DNA of 64,000 nt, taken from positions 123,393 to 187,392 of the forward strand of contig CAYYOV010000001.1 of assembly GCA_964473365.1 (NCBI GenBank), given 5' to 3'. How positions within the stretch are numbered: the first letter of the stretch is position 1; the number at the start of each line of letters is the position of its first letter. This document shows positions 26,781 to 36,493 of the stretch, piece by piece. The translations under genes were made by a program, and so were the position numbers. The DNA is from 2-02-FULL-55-14 sp964473365. Lineage in GTDB: Bacteria > Bacteroidota > Ignavibacteria > UBA10030. The notes below the pieces were generated by a model, which made no database searches, had not been told where the DNA came from, and saw only the letters and a program-made list of their open reading frames with translations.

Positions 26781-28768
26781 ACCGGATCTATTACATACTT
26801 GCCTGCGGAGTATTGCTCTCGCTTTCACTGGCCGCGCAGGTACTCGTTGATCAGGTCGGCTATCGTCGAACGGCGGGGAAGTACGTCTTCACGCCTGTGG
26901 CAGCAGATAGCTTTGCCGTGGAAGATGCCGTCAGCGGGTCCACGGTGTGGCGCGGTGCACTGTCACCATGGAGGTCGGGCGATCCGGCAACGGGATGGTC
27001 CGTCCGGCGCGGTGATTTCTCCGACGTGACACTGAGCGGGCGCTTCCGCATTCGCACAAGTGCAGGCGAAACGTCGCGGGAATTCACGATCGACGATACG
27101 GTGCAGAACAGTGTCTGGCGAGCCGCCCTGAAGGGATTCTACTACCAGCGATGCGGAGTTTCACTTCCCTTCACGTATGCCGGGTGGTATCTCCACGGCT
27201 ATTGCCATACGTCGGACGCCAGCTTCCATGCCACGGCAGAATCGTCTGGTACCGCAGCAACAACGGGCGGTTGGCACGATGCGGGCGACTACGGCAAGTA
27301 TGTCGTCAACGCGGGAGTGACCGTCGGGACGCTGCTGCTGGCGTACGACCTCTTTCCCGATCGTTTCCTGGCCGACGACATCGGGATCCCGGAAAGCGGG
27401 AACGGCGTCCCCGACCTGCTGGATGAAGTCCGGTTCGAGCTGGAATGGATGCTCCGGATGCAGAGCGGCAATGGAGGCGTGTTCACGAAGCTGACGAAGA
27501 CCGCCTTCGAATCTTTCGTGATGCCCCAGAATGACGGAGGACCGCGATACATCTACCAGATCTCCTCCACGGCCACGGCCGACCTGGCTGCTGTGGCCGC
27601 GCGGGCATCAAGGACGTACCAGCCATTCGACGCCTCCTTTGCGGCACAATGCCGACAGGCCGCTGAACGCGCCTGGGCCTACCTGGCGCAACATCCCTCC
27701 ATCGTCCCTGCGGGCGGTTTCATCAATCCGGTGGGAACGTCGACCGGCGAATACGGCGACGCGGACGACCGCGACGAACGCCTGTGGGCCGCGGCCGAGC
27801 TCTTCGCAGCGACCGGGTCGACTGACTACGAACTCTACTATTCGCTGAACGCTTTGGTTCGTGGGTTGTTCAATACCGGCCTCTCCTGGCAGAACGTGAC
27901 CGACCTGGCCCACCTGTCGTATCTGACGGCTTCCGACCGAACGCGGGATGCTGGCATACTCGCCGATCTGTCGGCCTCGTTGAAATCGACGGCCGATATC
28001 CTGATGTCACGCCGCGCCGTCAGCGGACTGCACGTCACGCTCGTTCCCGGAGAGTTCGTATGGGGGAGCAACAGCGTGGCGTTGAATCACGCGATGCTTC
28101 TTCTGAGCGCGGCGAAAGCGCTCGGCGTGCCCTCATATCAAGCAGGGGCAGAGGACCAATTGCACTACATCCTGGGCGTGAATCCGCATGGCCGGTCGTT
28201 CGTCACGGGTCTTGGTTCCGTCCGCGCCATGGCGCCGCATCACCGGCCGTCCGCTTCTGACGGCGTCACGGAGCCCGTTCCGGGCCTGCTTGTGGGCGGT
28301 CCGAACCAGTATGGCGGAGACCCGGTCCTGAACGCTCGGTTCACGTCCGCCAACCCCCCGGCATGGTGGTACGCCGATGAGCTCGACAGCTATGCATCCA
28401 ATGAGATCGCGATCAATTGGAATGCTCCGCTCGTCTTTGTTGCGGGAGTGCTGGCAGGGGAGGGCACCTCTTCAGGGGCCGTGGAGCACGGAGACGATGT
28501 CCCCCGTCGGTCGAGCCTCGACCCGGTCTTTCCGAATCCGTTCAATCCCCGGGCGACGGTCCGGTTCACGCTGGCGTATCCGGGCCATGTAGCGCTCGAC
28601 GTGATGGACCTGTCGGGCCGGACGCTCGAGCGGTTGATCGATGCCGACCTCCCCGCTGGAATGCACGACACCTCGTGGAATGCCGACGGCTATGCAAGCG
28701 GAGTCTACGTCATGCGATTGTACGCTCGTGATCAGGTTGCGACGCAGAAAGCGGTGCTCCTCCGATGA
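26771..28768 (+). CDS. Glycoside hydrolase family 9 endoglucanase with sorting domain
   Basis: The protein has 665 residues from 26771; the ATG at 26777, which overlaps the previous stop as ATGA, gives a cleaner signal peptide and may be the real start. After the signal comes a CelD-type Ig-like domain (VLVDQVGYRRTAGKYVF), then the (alpha/alpha)6 catalytic domain with GGWHDAGDYGKYV holding the two catalytic aspartates and ending NEIAINWNAP with the general-acid glutamate. The family cuts internal beta-1,4 bonds of cellulose or mixed-linkage glucan by inversion. The last 85 residues begin FPNPFNP and end KAVLLR, a type IX sorting domain, so the enzyme is probably exported to the cell surface. 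Confidence 0.92.
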   Translation: MEMNRIYYILACGVLLSLSLAAQVLVDQVGYRRTAGKYVFTPVAADSFAVEDAVSGSTVWRGALSPWRSGDPATGWSVRRGDFSDVTLSGRFRIRTSAGETSREFTIDDTVQNSVWRAALKGFYYQRCGVSLPFTYAGWYLHGYCHTSDASFHATAESSGTAATTGGWHDAGDYGKYVVNAGVTVGTLLLAYDLFPDRFLADDIGIPESGNGVPDLLDEVRFELEWMLRMQSGNGGVFTKLTKTAFESFVMPQNDGGPRYIYQISSTATADLAAVAARASRTYQPFDASFAAQCRQAAERAWAYLAQHPSIVPAGGFINPVGTSTGEYGDADDRDERLWAAAELFAATGSTDYELYYSLNALVRGLFNTGLSWQNVTDLAHLSYLTASDRTRDAGILADLSASLKSTADILMSRRAVSGLHVTLVPGEFVWGSNSVALNHAMLLLSAAKALGVPSYQAGAEDQLHYILGVNPHGRSFVTGLGSVRAMAPHHRPSASDGVTEPVPGLLVGGPNQYGGDPVLNARFTSANPPAWWYADELDSYASNEIAINWNAPLVFVAGVLAGEGTSSGAVEHGDDVPRRSSLDPVFPNPFNPRATVRFTLAYPGHVALDVMDLSGRTLERLIDADLPAGMHDTSWNADGYASGVYVMRLYARDQVATQKAVLLR

Positions 28769-30579
28769 GATCCGAGCGTCTGGTCGCTTGCATCATTGCG
28801 TTTGCAGTCATGAACAGCTGGACCTGCGCAGATTCGCCCACAGTCCCGCCGTCACCTCCGGCAGTGCTCTCGCTCGATGAGCGCGTCGATAGTCTGCTCG
28901 CGTTGATGACGTTGAATGAGAAGATCGGCCAGATGACGCAAGCAGAGCGGAGTCGCGGCTCGATCGAGCAGGATGTCCGGACGTATTTCCTGGGGTCACT
29001 GTTGAGTGGAGGTGGATCTGCTCCGGCGGACAACAGTCCCGGCGGATGGGCCGACATGTACGACCAGTATCAGCGGGCCGCTCTGCAGACCCGGTTGAAG
29101 ATCCCGTTGCTGTATGGGATCGATGCGGTCCATGGCCACAACAATGTGCGCGGGGCGGTGATCATGCCGCATAACATCGGATTGGGATGCACCAATGATC
29201 CGGCGCTCGTCGAGGAGGTCGAACGCGTCGTAGCCCGCGAAGTGGCCGGTACCGGCATCGACTGGACCTTCGCGCCTTGTATCGCGGTCCCCCGCGATGA
29301 GCGCTGGGGCAGGACGTACGAAGGCTTTGGGGAGACCCCGCACCTGACGTGGACCATGTCGGGTGCAGCTGTCCGGGGCCTCCAGGGAACGACCCTGTCC
29401 GGTGGCCAAGGGATCGTGGCGTGCGCAAAACACTTCCTGGGCGATGGCGGGACTACGGGGGGTGACGATCAAGGAAACACCCAGCTTGACGAGCTGACCA
29501 TGCGGGCCATTCATCTGCCCGGCTACGAGGCAGCGATCCAGGCAGGTGTGGGCACCATCATGGCCTCGTACTCCAGTTGGAATGGCCAGAAGATGCACGG
29601 CAGCCGGTTCTGGCTCACGACGGTCCTGAAAGAGGAGCTCGGGTTCAAAGGGTTCGTCATTTCGGACTATCAGGGCGTCGATCAGCTGCCCGGCGGCTAC
29701 GAAACGGCGGTCGAATCGGCGATCAATGCCGGCATCGACATGGTGATGGTGCCGATCAATATCGAAACGTTCATCACGACGCTTCGCGGATTGGTCAATG
29801 CCAACCGCGTACCGATCAGCCGCATTGACGATGCCGTTCGGCGCATCCTGCGCGTCAAGTTCCGGATGGGGCTGTTCGACCGACCCTTCACAGACCGGTC
29901 GTTGACGGCGGCGGTCGGATCTCCGGAGCATCGCGCCGTTGCACGCGAGGCTGTCCGCAAGTCCATCGTACTTCTCAAGAACCAGCCGGGGACGTTGCCG
30001 CTCTCGAAATCACTGACGCGCGTGCATGTTGCTGGTAAGAATGCCGACGACCTCGGAAATCAATGTGGCGGTTGGACGATCACGTGGCAGGGACAGAGCG
30101 GGCCCGTTACGACCGGAACGACGGTGCTACAGGCCATCCGTGACGCCGTGTCCCCGGGAACGTCGGTGACCTTCACGCGAGACGGCAGCGGGGCCGCCGG
30201 CGCAGACGTGGCGATCGTCGTAGTGGGAGAGACGCCATATGCGGAGATGCATGGCGACCGAGCCGATCTGAACCTGACGAGCGAAGACCTGACGACGTTC
30301 ACACGGGTCCGCGCCACAGGCGTGCCGACCGTCCTCGTCCTCATCTCCGGCCGTCCGATGATCGTGACCGATCTGGTGTATGCCTCCGACGCCTTTCTCG
30401 CGGCGTGGCTACCGGGAACAGAAGGAGCTGGCGTTGCGGATGTGCTTTTTGGAGACTACAATCCAACAGGGATTTTGTCGCATTCCTGGCCCCGATCGAT
30501 GGACCAGATCCCCGTGAACGTCGGAGATACATACTACGACCCGCTCTATCCGTTTGGGTTTGGACTACGCTACGAATGA
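28765..30579 (+). CDS. Glycoside hydrolase family 3 beta-glucosidase
   Basis: The product has 604 residues; its ATGA start overlaps the GH9 stop. The N-terminus (MRSERLVACII...SWTCADS) looks like a lipoprotein signal with Cys21 as the anchor, though the lipobox is weak. GH3 motifs match the gene at 21154 almost step for step: GIDAVHGHNN, RWGRTYEGFGE, KHFLGDGGTTGGDDQGNT, nucleophile D301 in FVISDYQG and the second-domain TEGAGVADVLFG. It should release glucose from gluco-oligosaccharides in the periplasm. The two paralogues suggest different linkage preferences. It is tightly followed by a PpiC-like chaperone gene. Confidence 0.93.
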   Translation: MRSERLVACIIAFAVMNSWTCADSPTVPPSPPAVLSLDERVDSLLALMTLNEKIGQMTQAERSRGSIEQDVRTYFLGSLLSGGGSAPADNSPGGWADMYDQYQRAALQTRLKIPLLYGIDAVHGHNNVRGAVIMPHNIGLGCTNDPALVEEVERVVAREVAGTGIDWTFAPCIAVPRDERWGRTYEGFGETPHLTWTMSGAAVRGLQGTTLSGGQGIVACAKHFLGDGGTTGGDDQGNTQLDELTMRAIHLPGYEAAIQAGVGTIMASYSSWNGQKMHGSRFWLTTVLKEELGFKGFVISDYQGVDQLPGGYETAVESAINAGIDMVMVPINIETFITTLRGLVNANRVPISRIDDAVRRILRVKFRMGLFDRPFTDRSLTAAVGSPEHRAVAREAVRKSIVLLKNQPGTLPLSKSLTRVHVAGKNADDLGNQCGGWTITWQGQSGPVTTGTTVLQAIRDAVSPGTSVTFTRDGSGAAGADVAIVVVGETPYAEMHGDRADLNLTSEDLTTFTRVRATGVPTVLVLISGRPMIVTDLVYASDAFLAAWLPGTEGAGVADVLFGDYNPTGILSHSWPRSMDQIPVNVGDTYYDPLYPFGFGLRYE

Positions 30580-30583
30580 TCGA

Positions 30584-32425
30584 ATGCCCTGTCGTTCGCA
30601 TATCCTGATCGTCCTCGCCACCGTCTCGGGCGTCATGATCGGCCAGCCATCCCGCCGGTCCTCTGCCGATACGCTCGCGTGGGTGGATGGAACGCCGATC
30701 GTGGCACGAGAGCTCCGTGCCCGCATCGAGCTGATGCCGTGGCCCGGTCCACTCCGTCCGTCGACGATCGATTCCGTCAAGGCGCATGCCCTTTCGTCGT
30801 TGATCGCGGAGCGCTTGCTCGCAACAGAGGGAATCCTTCGCGGACTCGCCTCTGATCAACGATTCACGCTGTTGCGTTGGGGACTGACCTCGGCCTTGCT
30901 CAAGGATGCGCTCTTCCAGCATGAGGTTTCGGGTAAGTCGAAGCCAGATGAAAAGGATGTGGCAGAGGCCCTTCGGCGGTATCGCGAGAATCGGAAGGTC
31001 CTTGCCCTAATGACCTCGAACAGATCCGACGCCGACTCGGTTGCATCGATGCTCCGCCGAGCCCTGAGGGATGGCGCTGCGCCTGTGGAACTGGGCTCGG
31101 CCGTCCTTGATCAGGATACGATCGCGATCAGTTTCGGTATGACGGATACGCTGCTCGAACGGATGGCGTATGAAATCGGACCTTCGCGGGTTCTGCGGCC
31201 TCGACAAATGACAGAAGGACGGTGGATAGTGGTCGCCCTGCTTGAGCGAAGCCAGAATCCCGCCGCCGAGCGTCAGGGTATCGACGAGCAGCGACGAGTG
31301 ACGACCCGGATCCTTCAACAGCGCCTCGACGCCCGAACGGGCGAGCGCTTCTTCCGGACGACGCTTGCGGATAAACGCGCCCAGTCAGATCCTGAAGCGT
31401 TCCAAAGGCTCGCACGCATCATCTCGGAGATCTGGCTGGAAGATTCGACGCGATTCAAGCGAAAGGCCGGGTTCGAGTTGAGCTCAGAGATGGTCGACAT
31501 CGTTCACCAACGCATTGGCGAGTGGGACGAGAAACCATTGGTCGCAATGGATGGAGAAGGGCTCACACTCGGTCACGTGATCGAGATGTTCCGGTATGAA
31601 ACGTTCGTCAGTCCGGAAGCCAGCGGTCCTCGATTCGAGAATCGGCTCAACGAACGAGTCCGATCGATCGTGGCAGGAGAATATCTGGCCCGGATGGCCC
31701 GGGAACGAGGGCTGGCTTCCTCGCCATCCGTCCAGGCAGATCTCCGTTCCTGGTCCGAGTATTGGGCTGCGGGCGAAATGGTCCGAGCGATCCGTGACAC
31801 GATCCAGATCACGCGCAAGGATGTCGTCGATGAGTTGATCGCCCGCCGTGAGACGTTTCGAGGCAGGGCGACCGTGCTGACGGAGGAGGTGTGGACGACG
31901 GACGCACGTGAAGCGTCCGCACTCACCGCTTCGGTACTTCAAGGGACGTCGATCGCATCGCTGGCGTCGGGGCGGACCCGCCGCCTGGCACGGATCGCGG
32001 AAAATGGACTTTCGGGATGGTTCGATCCGGCCGATGATCCAGTCGTCGGATTCCACGCCCTGATCGCTGATTCGGGGTCCATCGTCGGTCCGGTGGCAGC
32101 GGACGGCGGATATGTCACGTTTCGTGTCCTGGGGGTTCGTGAACATGACGGCGGATCACGTGGCGAAGCGTTACAGCGGACTGTCGAGCCTCTGGCACGA
32201 TCGCGAATGGGGATGGAGCGGGTGAACGCATTTGTGGCCGAGCTCGCACAGCGCCGGCAGGTGCGTGTCGACGCGGATGCGGTCGGAAAGATGACGGTTA
32301 CTTCGGTCCCGATGTTCACCCGCCGGTATCTCGGATTTGGCGGGTGGATGAACGGTGCCCCCATGCTCTTGCCCTACTGGGAGTGGGTTCGGCAGCTTCC
32401 TCCATCTGTTCAATGGCCGCTTTAG
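30584..32425 (+). CDS. Periplasmic SurA/PpiC-like peptidyl-prolyl isomerase chaperone
   Basis: The protein has 613 residues from the ATG at 30584, four bases after the GH3 stop. A signal peptide (LIVLATVSGVMIG) is followed by the SurA N-terminal type start ADTLAWVDGTPIVARELRARIE and a helical chaperone region, then a weakly conserved parvulin-like segment in the second half (about 420-520). The usual parvulin active-site residues cannot be recognised with confidence, so catalytic activity is uncertain. Such proteins help fold outer-membrane or secreted proteins. Its place inside a run of glycosidase genes suggests a dedicated chaperone for this locus. The C-terminus LPPYWEW-like stretch matches no family I know. 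Confidence 0.6.
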   Translation: MPCRSHILIVLATVSGVMIGQPSRRSSADTLAWVDGTPIVARELRARIELMPWPGPLRPSTIDSVKAHALSSLIAERLLATEGILRGLASDQRFTLLRWGLTSALLKDALFQHEVSGKSKPDEKDVAEALRRYRENRKVLALMTSNRSDADSVASMLRRALRDGAAPVELGSAVLDQDTIAISFGMTDTLLERMAYEIGPSRVLRPRQMTEGRWIVVALLERSQNPAAERQGIDEQRRVTTRILQQRLDARTGERFFRTTLADKRAQSDPEAFQRLARIISEIWLEDSTRFKRKAGFELSSEMVDIVHQRIGEWDEKPLVAMDGEGLTLGHVIEMFRYETFVSPEASGPRFENRLNERVRSIVAGEYLARMARERGLASSPSVQADLRSWSEYWAAGEMVRAIRDTIQITRKDVVDELIARRETFRGRATVLTEEVWTTDAREASALTASVLQGTSIASLASGRTRRLARIAENGLSGWFDPADDPVVGFHALIADSGSIVGPVAADGGYVTFRVLGVREHDGGSRGEALQRTVEPLARSRMGMERVNAFVAELAQRRQVRVDADAVGKMTVTSVPMFTRRYLGFGGWMNGAPMLLPYWEWVRQLPPSVQWPL

Positions 32426-32475
32426 GTTTGTACAACGATCCTTCGTATTCAACCTCGATACCAATGGGCATTATC

Positions 32476-33303
32476 ATGAAACGATCAGGGTTCATCACCA
32501 TCGCCGTTGCGGTTGCCGCCATCGCCGTCTTGTCGTGTCAGGACAAGTCATCTCCCACCAACGGACAGCCGACGGCGCCGACCGACACGATCCCGGTCCC
32601 GGCTGGATGGACGTTGGTCTGGAATGACGAATTCTCCGGCCCGCGGATCGATTCGACGAAATGGTCGCACGAAGTCAATGACAACGGTGGCGGCAACAAC
32701 GAACTTCAGTATTACACGGCTCGTTCGGAGAATTCGTTCATCCGCGATGGTGCGCTGGTGATCCAGGCCCGCAAAGAGGCGTATCTGACGCGACAGTACA
32801 CGTCGGCCCGGATGGTCTCACGGCTGAAGGGAGATTGGCGTTACGGCCGGTTCGAGATCAGCGCGCAGGTACCCTACGGCAAAGGTATGTGGCCTGCGAT
32901 CTGGATGATGCCGACCGATTCGGAATACGGCGGATGGCCGGCGAGCGGCGAGATCGACATCATGGAGATCCTGGGGCACGAACCCTGGAAGACCTACGGG
33001 ACGATCCACTTCGGGAGCTCACCGGCAGCCCATCAGCAGGCCGGCGGGAACTACTCACTTTCGGCCGGAACGTTTGCCGGAGGGTTTCATGTGTTCGCGA
33101 TCGAGTGGGATTCAACGCAGATCCGCTGGTATGTCGACGGCGCCAAGTTCTTTCAAACGACGATCAGCCAGCCCTTCGACAAACGGTTCTTCATGATCTT
33201 GAACGTTGCCGTCGGCGGAAACTGGCCGGGCAATCCGGATGAATTCACATCCTTCCCGCAGGAAATGCTGGTCGACTACGTCCGCGTATTCCGGCGCAAG
33301 TAA
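32476..33303 (+). CDS. Glycoside hydrolase family 16 beta-1,3-glucanase (laminarinase-like), lipoprotein
   Basis: The product has 275 residues from the ATG at 32476. The lipobox VLSC21 marks a lipoprotein. The jelly-roll GH16 domain follows after a Thr/Pro linker: WTLVWNDEFSG at its start, GRFEISAQVPYGKGMWPAIWMMP, and the catalytic motif E159-I-D161-I-M-E164 in GEIDIMEILGHEP. The extra residue between the aspartate and second glutamate (beta-bulge) is the mark of laminarinase rather than lichenase types. It cuts internal beta-1,3 or mixed-linkage glucan bonds with retention. It probably sits on the outer membrane or in the periplasm, feeding the GH3 enzymes on both sides. Confidence 0.93.
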   Translation: MKRSGFITIAVAVAAIAVLSCQDKSSPTNGQPTAPTDTIPVPAGWTLVWNDEFSGPRIDSTKWSHEVNDNGGGNNELQYYTARSENSFIRDGALVIQARKEAYLTRQYTSARMVSRLKGDWRYGRFEISAQVPYGKGMWPAIWMMPTDSEYGGWPASGEIDIMEILGHEPWKTYGTIHFGSSPAAHQQAGGNYSLSAGTFAGGFHVFAIEWDSTQIRWYVDGAKFFQTTISQPFDKRFFMILNVAVGGNWPGNPDEFTSFPQEMLVDYVRVFRRK

Positions 33304-33349
33304 CTCTCCAGCCGGGTCCGATCTAGTCGGATTCTCAAGTGGCTTTCCC

Positions 33350-36300
33350 ATGAGAACCACGGTCCTACGGACGGTATCCATCGCCGTCCTTGCGTGTGTC
33401 CCCACGATCACGTCCGCTCAATCTCTTGAGGAGCGGATCGATGCGATCATCGCCAGGATGACGCTCGAGGAGAAGATCCTGCAACTGCACCAGCAGGGTC
33501 CAATGAACACCGAGAACAACCTTCGGCTGTCGATCCCCGGGTTCCAAATGGCTGACGGGCCACATGGCGTCCGTGATGGCCTCGCCACGTCCTTCCCGGT
33601 CGGGATCGGAATGGCCGCGACGTGGGACACCGACCTTGCCTTCCGCGTCGGCGTCGCGATGGGAAAAGAATTCCGGGCCAAAGGGAAGAGCCAAGCGCTG
33701 GGTCCGTGCGTTGACCTCGACCGGGACCCCCGCAATGGCCGAAGCCCGGAGACCGGCGGGGAGGATCCATATCTCTGCGCCAGGATCACGACCGCCGTCG
33801 TCCAGGGGATCCAGACCCAGCCCGTGATCGCGACGGTGAAGCATTTCTCGGCGAATCATCGCGAGAATGGACGCACGTCGAACAACATCCTCGCATCGCG
33901 ACGCACGCTCGAGGAGCACAATGGGTTGCCCTTCCGTTCCGCCGTGCAGGAGGGGGGCGCATTCTCTGTGATGAATGCATATAACCTCATCAACGGTGAG
34001 AAGTGCGCCGAGAGTCCGACGTTGTTGACCGAGATCCTGAAGGAGCACTGGGGCTTTCCCTACTATGTCGTTTCCGACTGGGGATCGATCTGGAGCGCGG
34101 AACGAGCGATCAAAGCCGGCTGCGACATCGAAATGGGCTCCGACCTCTACCGTCAATACCTTCTTGGACTCGTCAACGCCGGAGCGGTCTCCGTTGGCAC
34201 GATCGACCGTGCTGTTCGCAACGTCATCCGAACGAAACTGCTATCCGGCGTGATCGGTTACCTGCCTCCGGGCGAACCGGGAGACCTGATGAGCGCCGAT
34301 CACCGTCGCCTCTGCGAAGAAGCGGCCCGCCGGTCGTTCGTGCTGCTCAAGAATGAGCATCAGCTCCTGCCGTTGGATGCCTCAGCCGTGCGCAGCGTGG
34401 CGGTCATCGGACCCAGCGCTGCCATCTGCCAGATCGATGGAAGCGGAAGCGCCTACGTGACCCCTGCGGTGACCGTCTCCCCGCTGCTTGGACTCCAGCG
34501 ATCGCTCGGCGAGGCGAAAGTGTCCTATATCAAAGGATGCGACATCAACTCGGCCGATACCTCCGCGTTTCCCGCAGCCCGGCTGCTGGCCAGGAATGCC
34601 GATGCGGTGATCTACATCGGCGGTCTGGATCCGTCGCAGGAAGGGGAAGGGTTCGACCGTGTGGGCGGTTCAATAGAGCTTCCCGGCAAGCAACAGGACC
34701 TGATCAACGCCCTTGGCGAAGAGAACCCGAACCTGGTTGCGGTCATTTACAGCGGCGGCATTACAGGGCTGAGTCGATCGATCGGCGCCATCAGGAGTCT
34801 GCTGTATGGCTTCTACCCGGGACAGGAAAGCGGCACAGCGTTGGCGGAGATCCTGGTGGGGATCACGAATCCTTCGGGCCGTCTGCCTGTCACGTTCCCG
34901 AGGTCGGACGCCCAGCTACCGGCATGGAACGACGACTTCACGGACGACCATGGCGGCGGGTACCGATGGTTCGACAAAACGCAGCAGATCCCACAATTTG
35001 CGTTCGGCTCAGGTCTGAGCTACACGCAGTTTGTATACTCCGATCTCTCGATCGTCCCGGCCGTCATTGCGCCCGGTGAGGCCGCAACGGTCACCTGCAC
35101 CGTCACCAATACGGGCACGCGTGACGGCGAGGAGATCGCCCAATTGTACCTCGGCGATTCGGCAACGACCCATTCCATCGCCGCAAAGCAGCTGAAAGGG
35201 TTCTCACGCGTCCGTATCCCAGCCGGCGGATCGGCAACCGTGTCGTTCACCGTGGGCAGCGAGGAACTCTATTACTATGATGAATTCCTGAGCTCGTTCA
35301 CTGTCGAACCCGGCCGATACTCGATCTCCGTCGGACATGCATCGGATCAGTTGCCGCTACGGGGCATGTTGGAGGTTTCGAACACAACCGCCCGCGCAGA
35401 CCTCGTGCTCGGGAGCATTCGAACGGTGCCGGCATATCCGCAACCGGGCCAAGAGGTGCTCTTCGTCGCGACTGTCCGAAATGTGGGCGCTGCGGCCACC
35501 GCACCTTCGCTCCCCCTTCGAGTGGAATTCTCTGTCGACGGATCCGTGGTGGGTTGGTCAACGACGACGATCGGCTCGATCCCTCCGGGAGGAATGGCGC
35601 AGGTATGCGCGACAGACGGTCCGTTGGGTGCCTCGACCTGGACGGCGAATGTCGAGGGCAGTCACACGATACAGGCACGAGTGGACGCAGATAGTCTGGT
35701 GACGGAGTCAAATGAGCGTAATAACTCCGGTGGTCGATCATTCCGCGTCTATCCGCCGGCCAGGTTGAATCTGGCGGTCGGGAAGCACGCCTCGGCAACG
35801 TCGACGGAAGGCACCGGATACGGCCCCGAGCTGGCGGTCGATGGCGACATGGGGAGCCGGTGGTCGTCATCCTTCCTTGATCCGCAAGCGATCATCGTCG
35901 ATCTGGGTTCCGTCCAGGCTGTGGAAGATGTTACGCTCTACTGGGAATATGCGTTCGCAAAGGAATACATCATCAGGGTCAGCGACGGGGTCGGCGCTTG
36001 GTCCGATGTCTGGCATGAGACCTCGGGCGACGGCGGGATGGACCGCATCCCGATCGGAACTTCCGCCCGCAAGATCATGATGCTGGGACTCCAACGCGGG
36101 ACCGCCTTCGGGTACTCACTGTATGAGTTTGAGGTCCATGGGTCGGCAGTCTCAGGGATCGCCACGGGAGGGCCGAAAGTCCCCGATCGCGTCGTTCTGG
36201 CCGATGCGTTCCCGAATCCGTTCAATCCCGCGACGCAGATCCGGTTTAGCCTGCCCGACGACCGCATGTGCTCGTTGACCATCTATGATCTTCTGGGGAG

Positions 36301-36448
36301 ACGCATCGCGTCCCTTCTTGAAGGACCTCGCAACGCTGGTGAACACAGCGTAACGTGGAATGCAGCGGATACCCCCGCGGGTATCTACTTCTGCCGCCTG
36401 CAGGCAGGTGACGCTCAGGTGACCCGCAAGCTGGTGCTCACGAAATAG
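33350..36448 (+). CDS. Multi-domain glycoside hydrolase family 3 enzyme with CARDB, discoidin-like and sorting domains
   Basis: The product has 1032 residues from the ATG at 33350; signal peptide ends SAQS. Order: GH3 catalytic barrel (PHGVRDG, GPCVDLDRDPRNGRSPE, KHFSANHREN, nucleophile D243 in VVSDWG), GH3 C-terminal domain, fibronectin-like domain, a CARDB domain (about 680-800, VATVRNVGAA...VTESNERNNSG), an F5/8-type discoidin carbohydrate-binding domain (about 810-935, LAVGKHASATSTEGTGYG) and a sorting domain beginning FPNPFNP and ending KLVLTK. The barrel differs clearly from the two ExoI-type GH3s in the window, so the linkage or length preference should differ. It is expected at the cell surface, bound to polymer through the discoidin module. 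Confidence 0.92.
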   Translation: MRTTVLRTVSIAVLACVPTITSAQSLEERIDAIIARMTLEEKILQLHQQGPMNTENNLRLSIPGFQMADGPHGVRDGLATSFPVGIGMAATWDTDLAFRVGVAMGKEFRAKGKSQALGPCVDLDRDPRNGRSPETGGEDPYLCARITTAVVQGIQTQPVIATVKHFSANHRENGRTSNNILASRRTLEEHNGLPFRSAVQEGGAFSVMNAYNLINGEKCAESPTLLTEILKEHWGFPYYVVSDWGSIWSAERAIKAGCDIEMGSDLYRQYLLGLVNAGAVSVGTIDRAVRNVIRTKLLSGVIGYLPPGEPGDLMSADHRRLCEEAARRSFVLLKNEHQLLPLDASAVRSVAVIGPSAAICQIDGSGSAYVTPAVTVSPLLGLQRSLGEAKVSYIKGCDINSADTSAFPAARLLARNADAVIYIGGLDPSQEGEGFDRVGGSIELPGKQQDLINALGEENPNLVAVIYSGGITGLSRSIGAIRSLLYGFYPGQESGTALAEILVGITNPSGRLPVTFPRSDAQLPAWNDDFTDDHGGGYRWFDKTQQIPQFAFGSGLSYTQFVYSDLSIVPAVIAPGEAATVTCTVTNTGTRDGEEIAQLYLGDSATTHSIAAKQLKGFSRVRIPAGGSATVSFTVGSEELYYYDEFLSSFTVEPGRYSISVGHASDQLPLRGMLEVSNTTARADLVLGSIRTVPAYPQPGQEVLFVATVRNVGAAATAPSLPLRVEFSVDGSVVGWSTTTIGSIPPGGMAQVCATDGPLGASTWTANVEGSHTIQARVDADSLVTESNERNNSGGRSFRVYPPARLNLAVGKHASATSTEGTGYGPELAVDGDMGSRWSSSFLDPQAIIVDLGSVQAVEDVTLYWEYAFAKEYIIRVSDGVGAWSDVWHETSGDGGMDRIPIGTSARKIMMLGLQRGTAFGYSLYEFEVHGSAVSGIATGGPKVPDRVVLADAFPNPFNPATQIRFSLPDDRMCSLTIYDLLGRRIASLLEGPRNAGEHSVTWNAADTPAGIYFCRLQAGDAQVTRKLVLTK

Positions 36449-36493
36449 CTCCATTAAGACATTGACCGCAATACACAAGAACGCCTCAATCTG

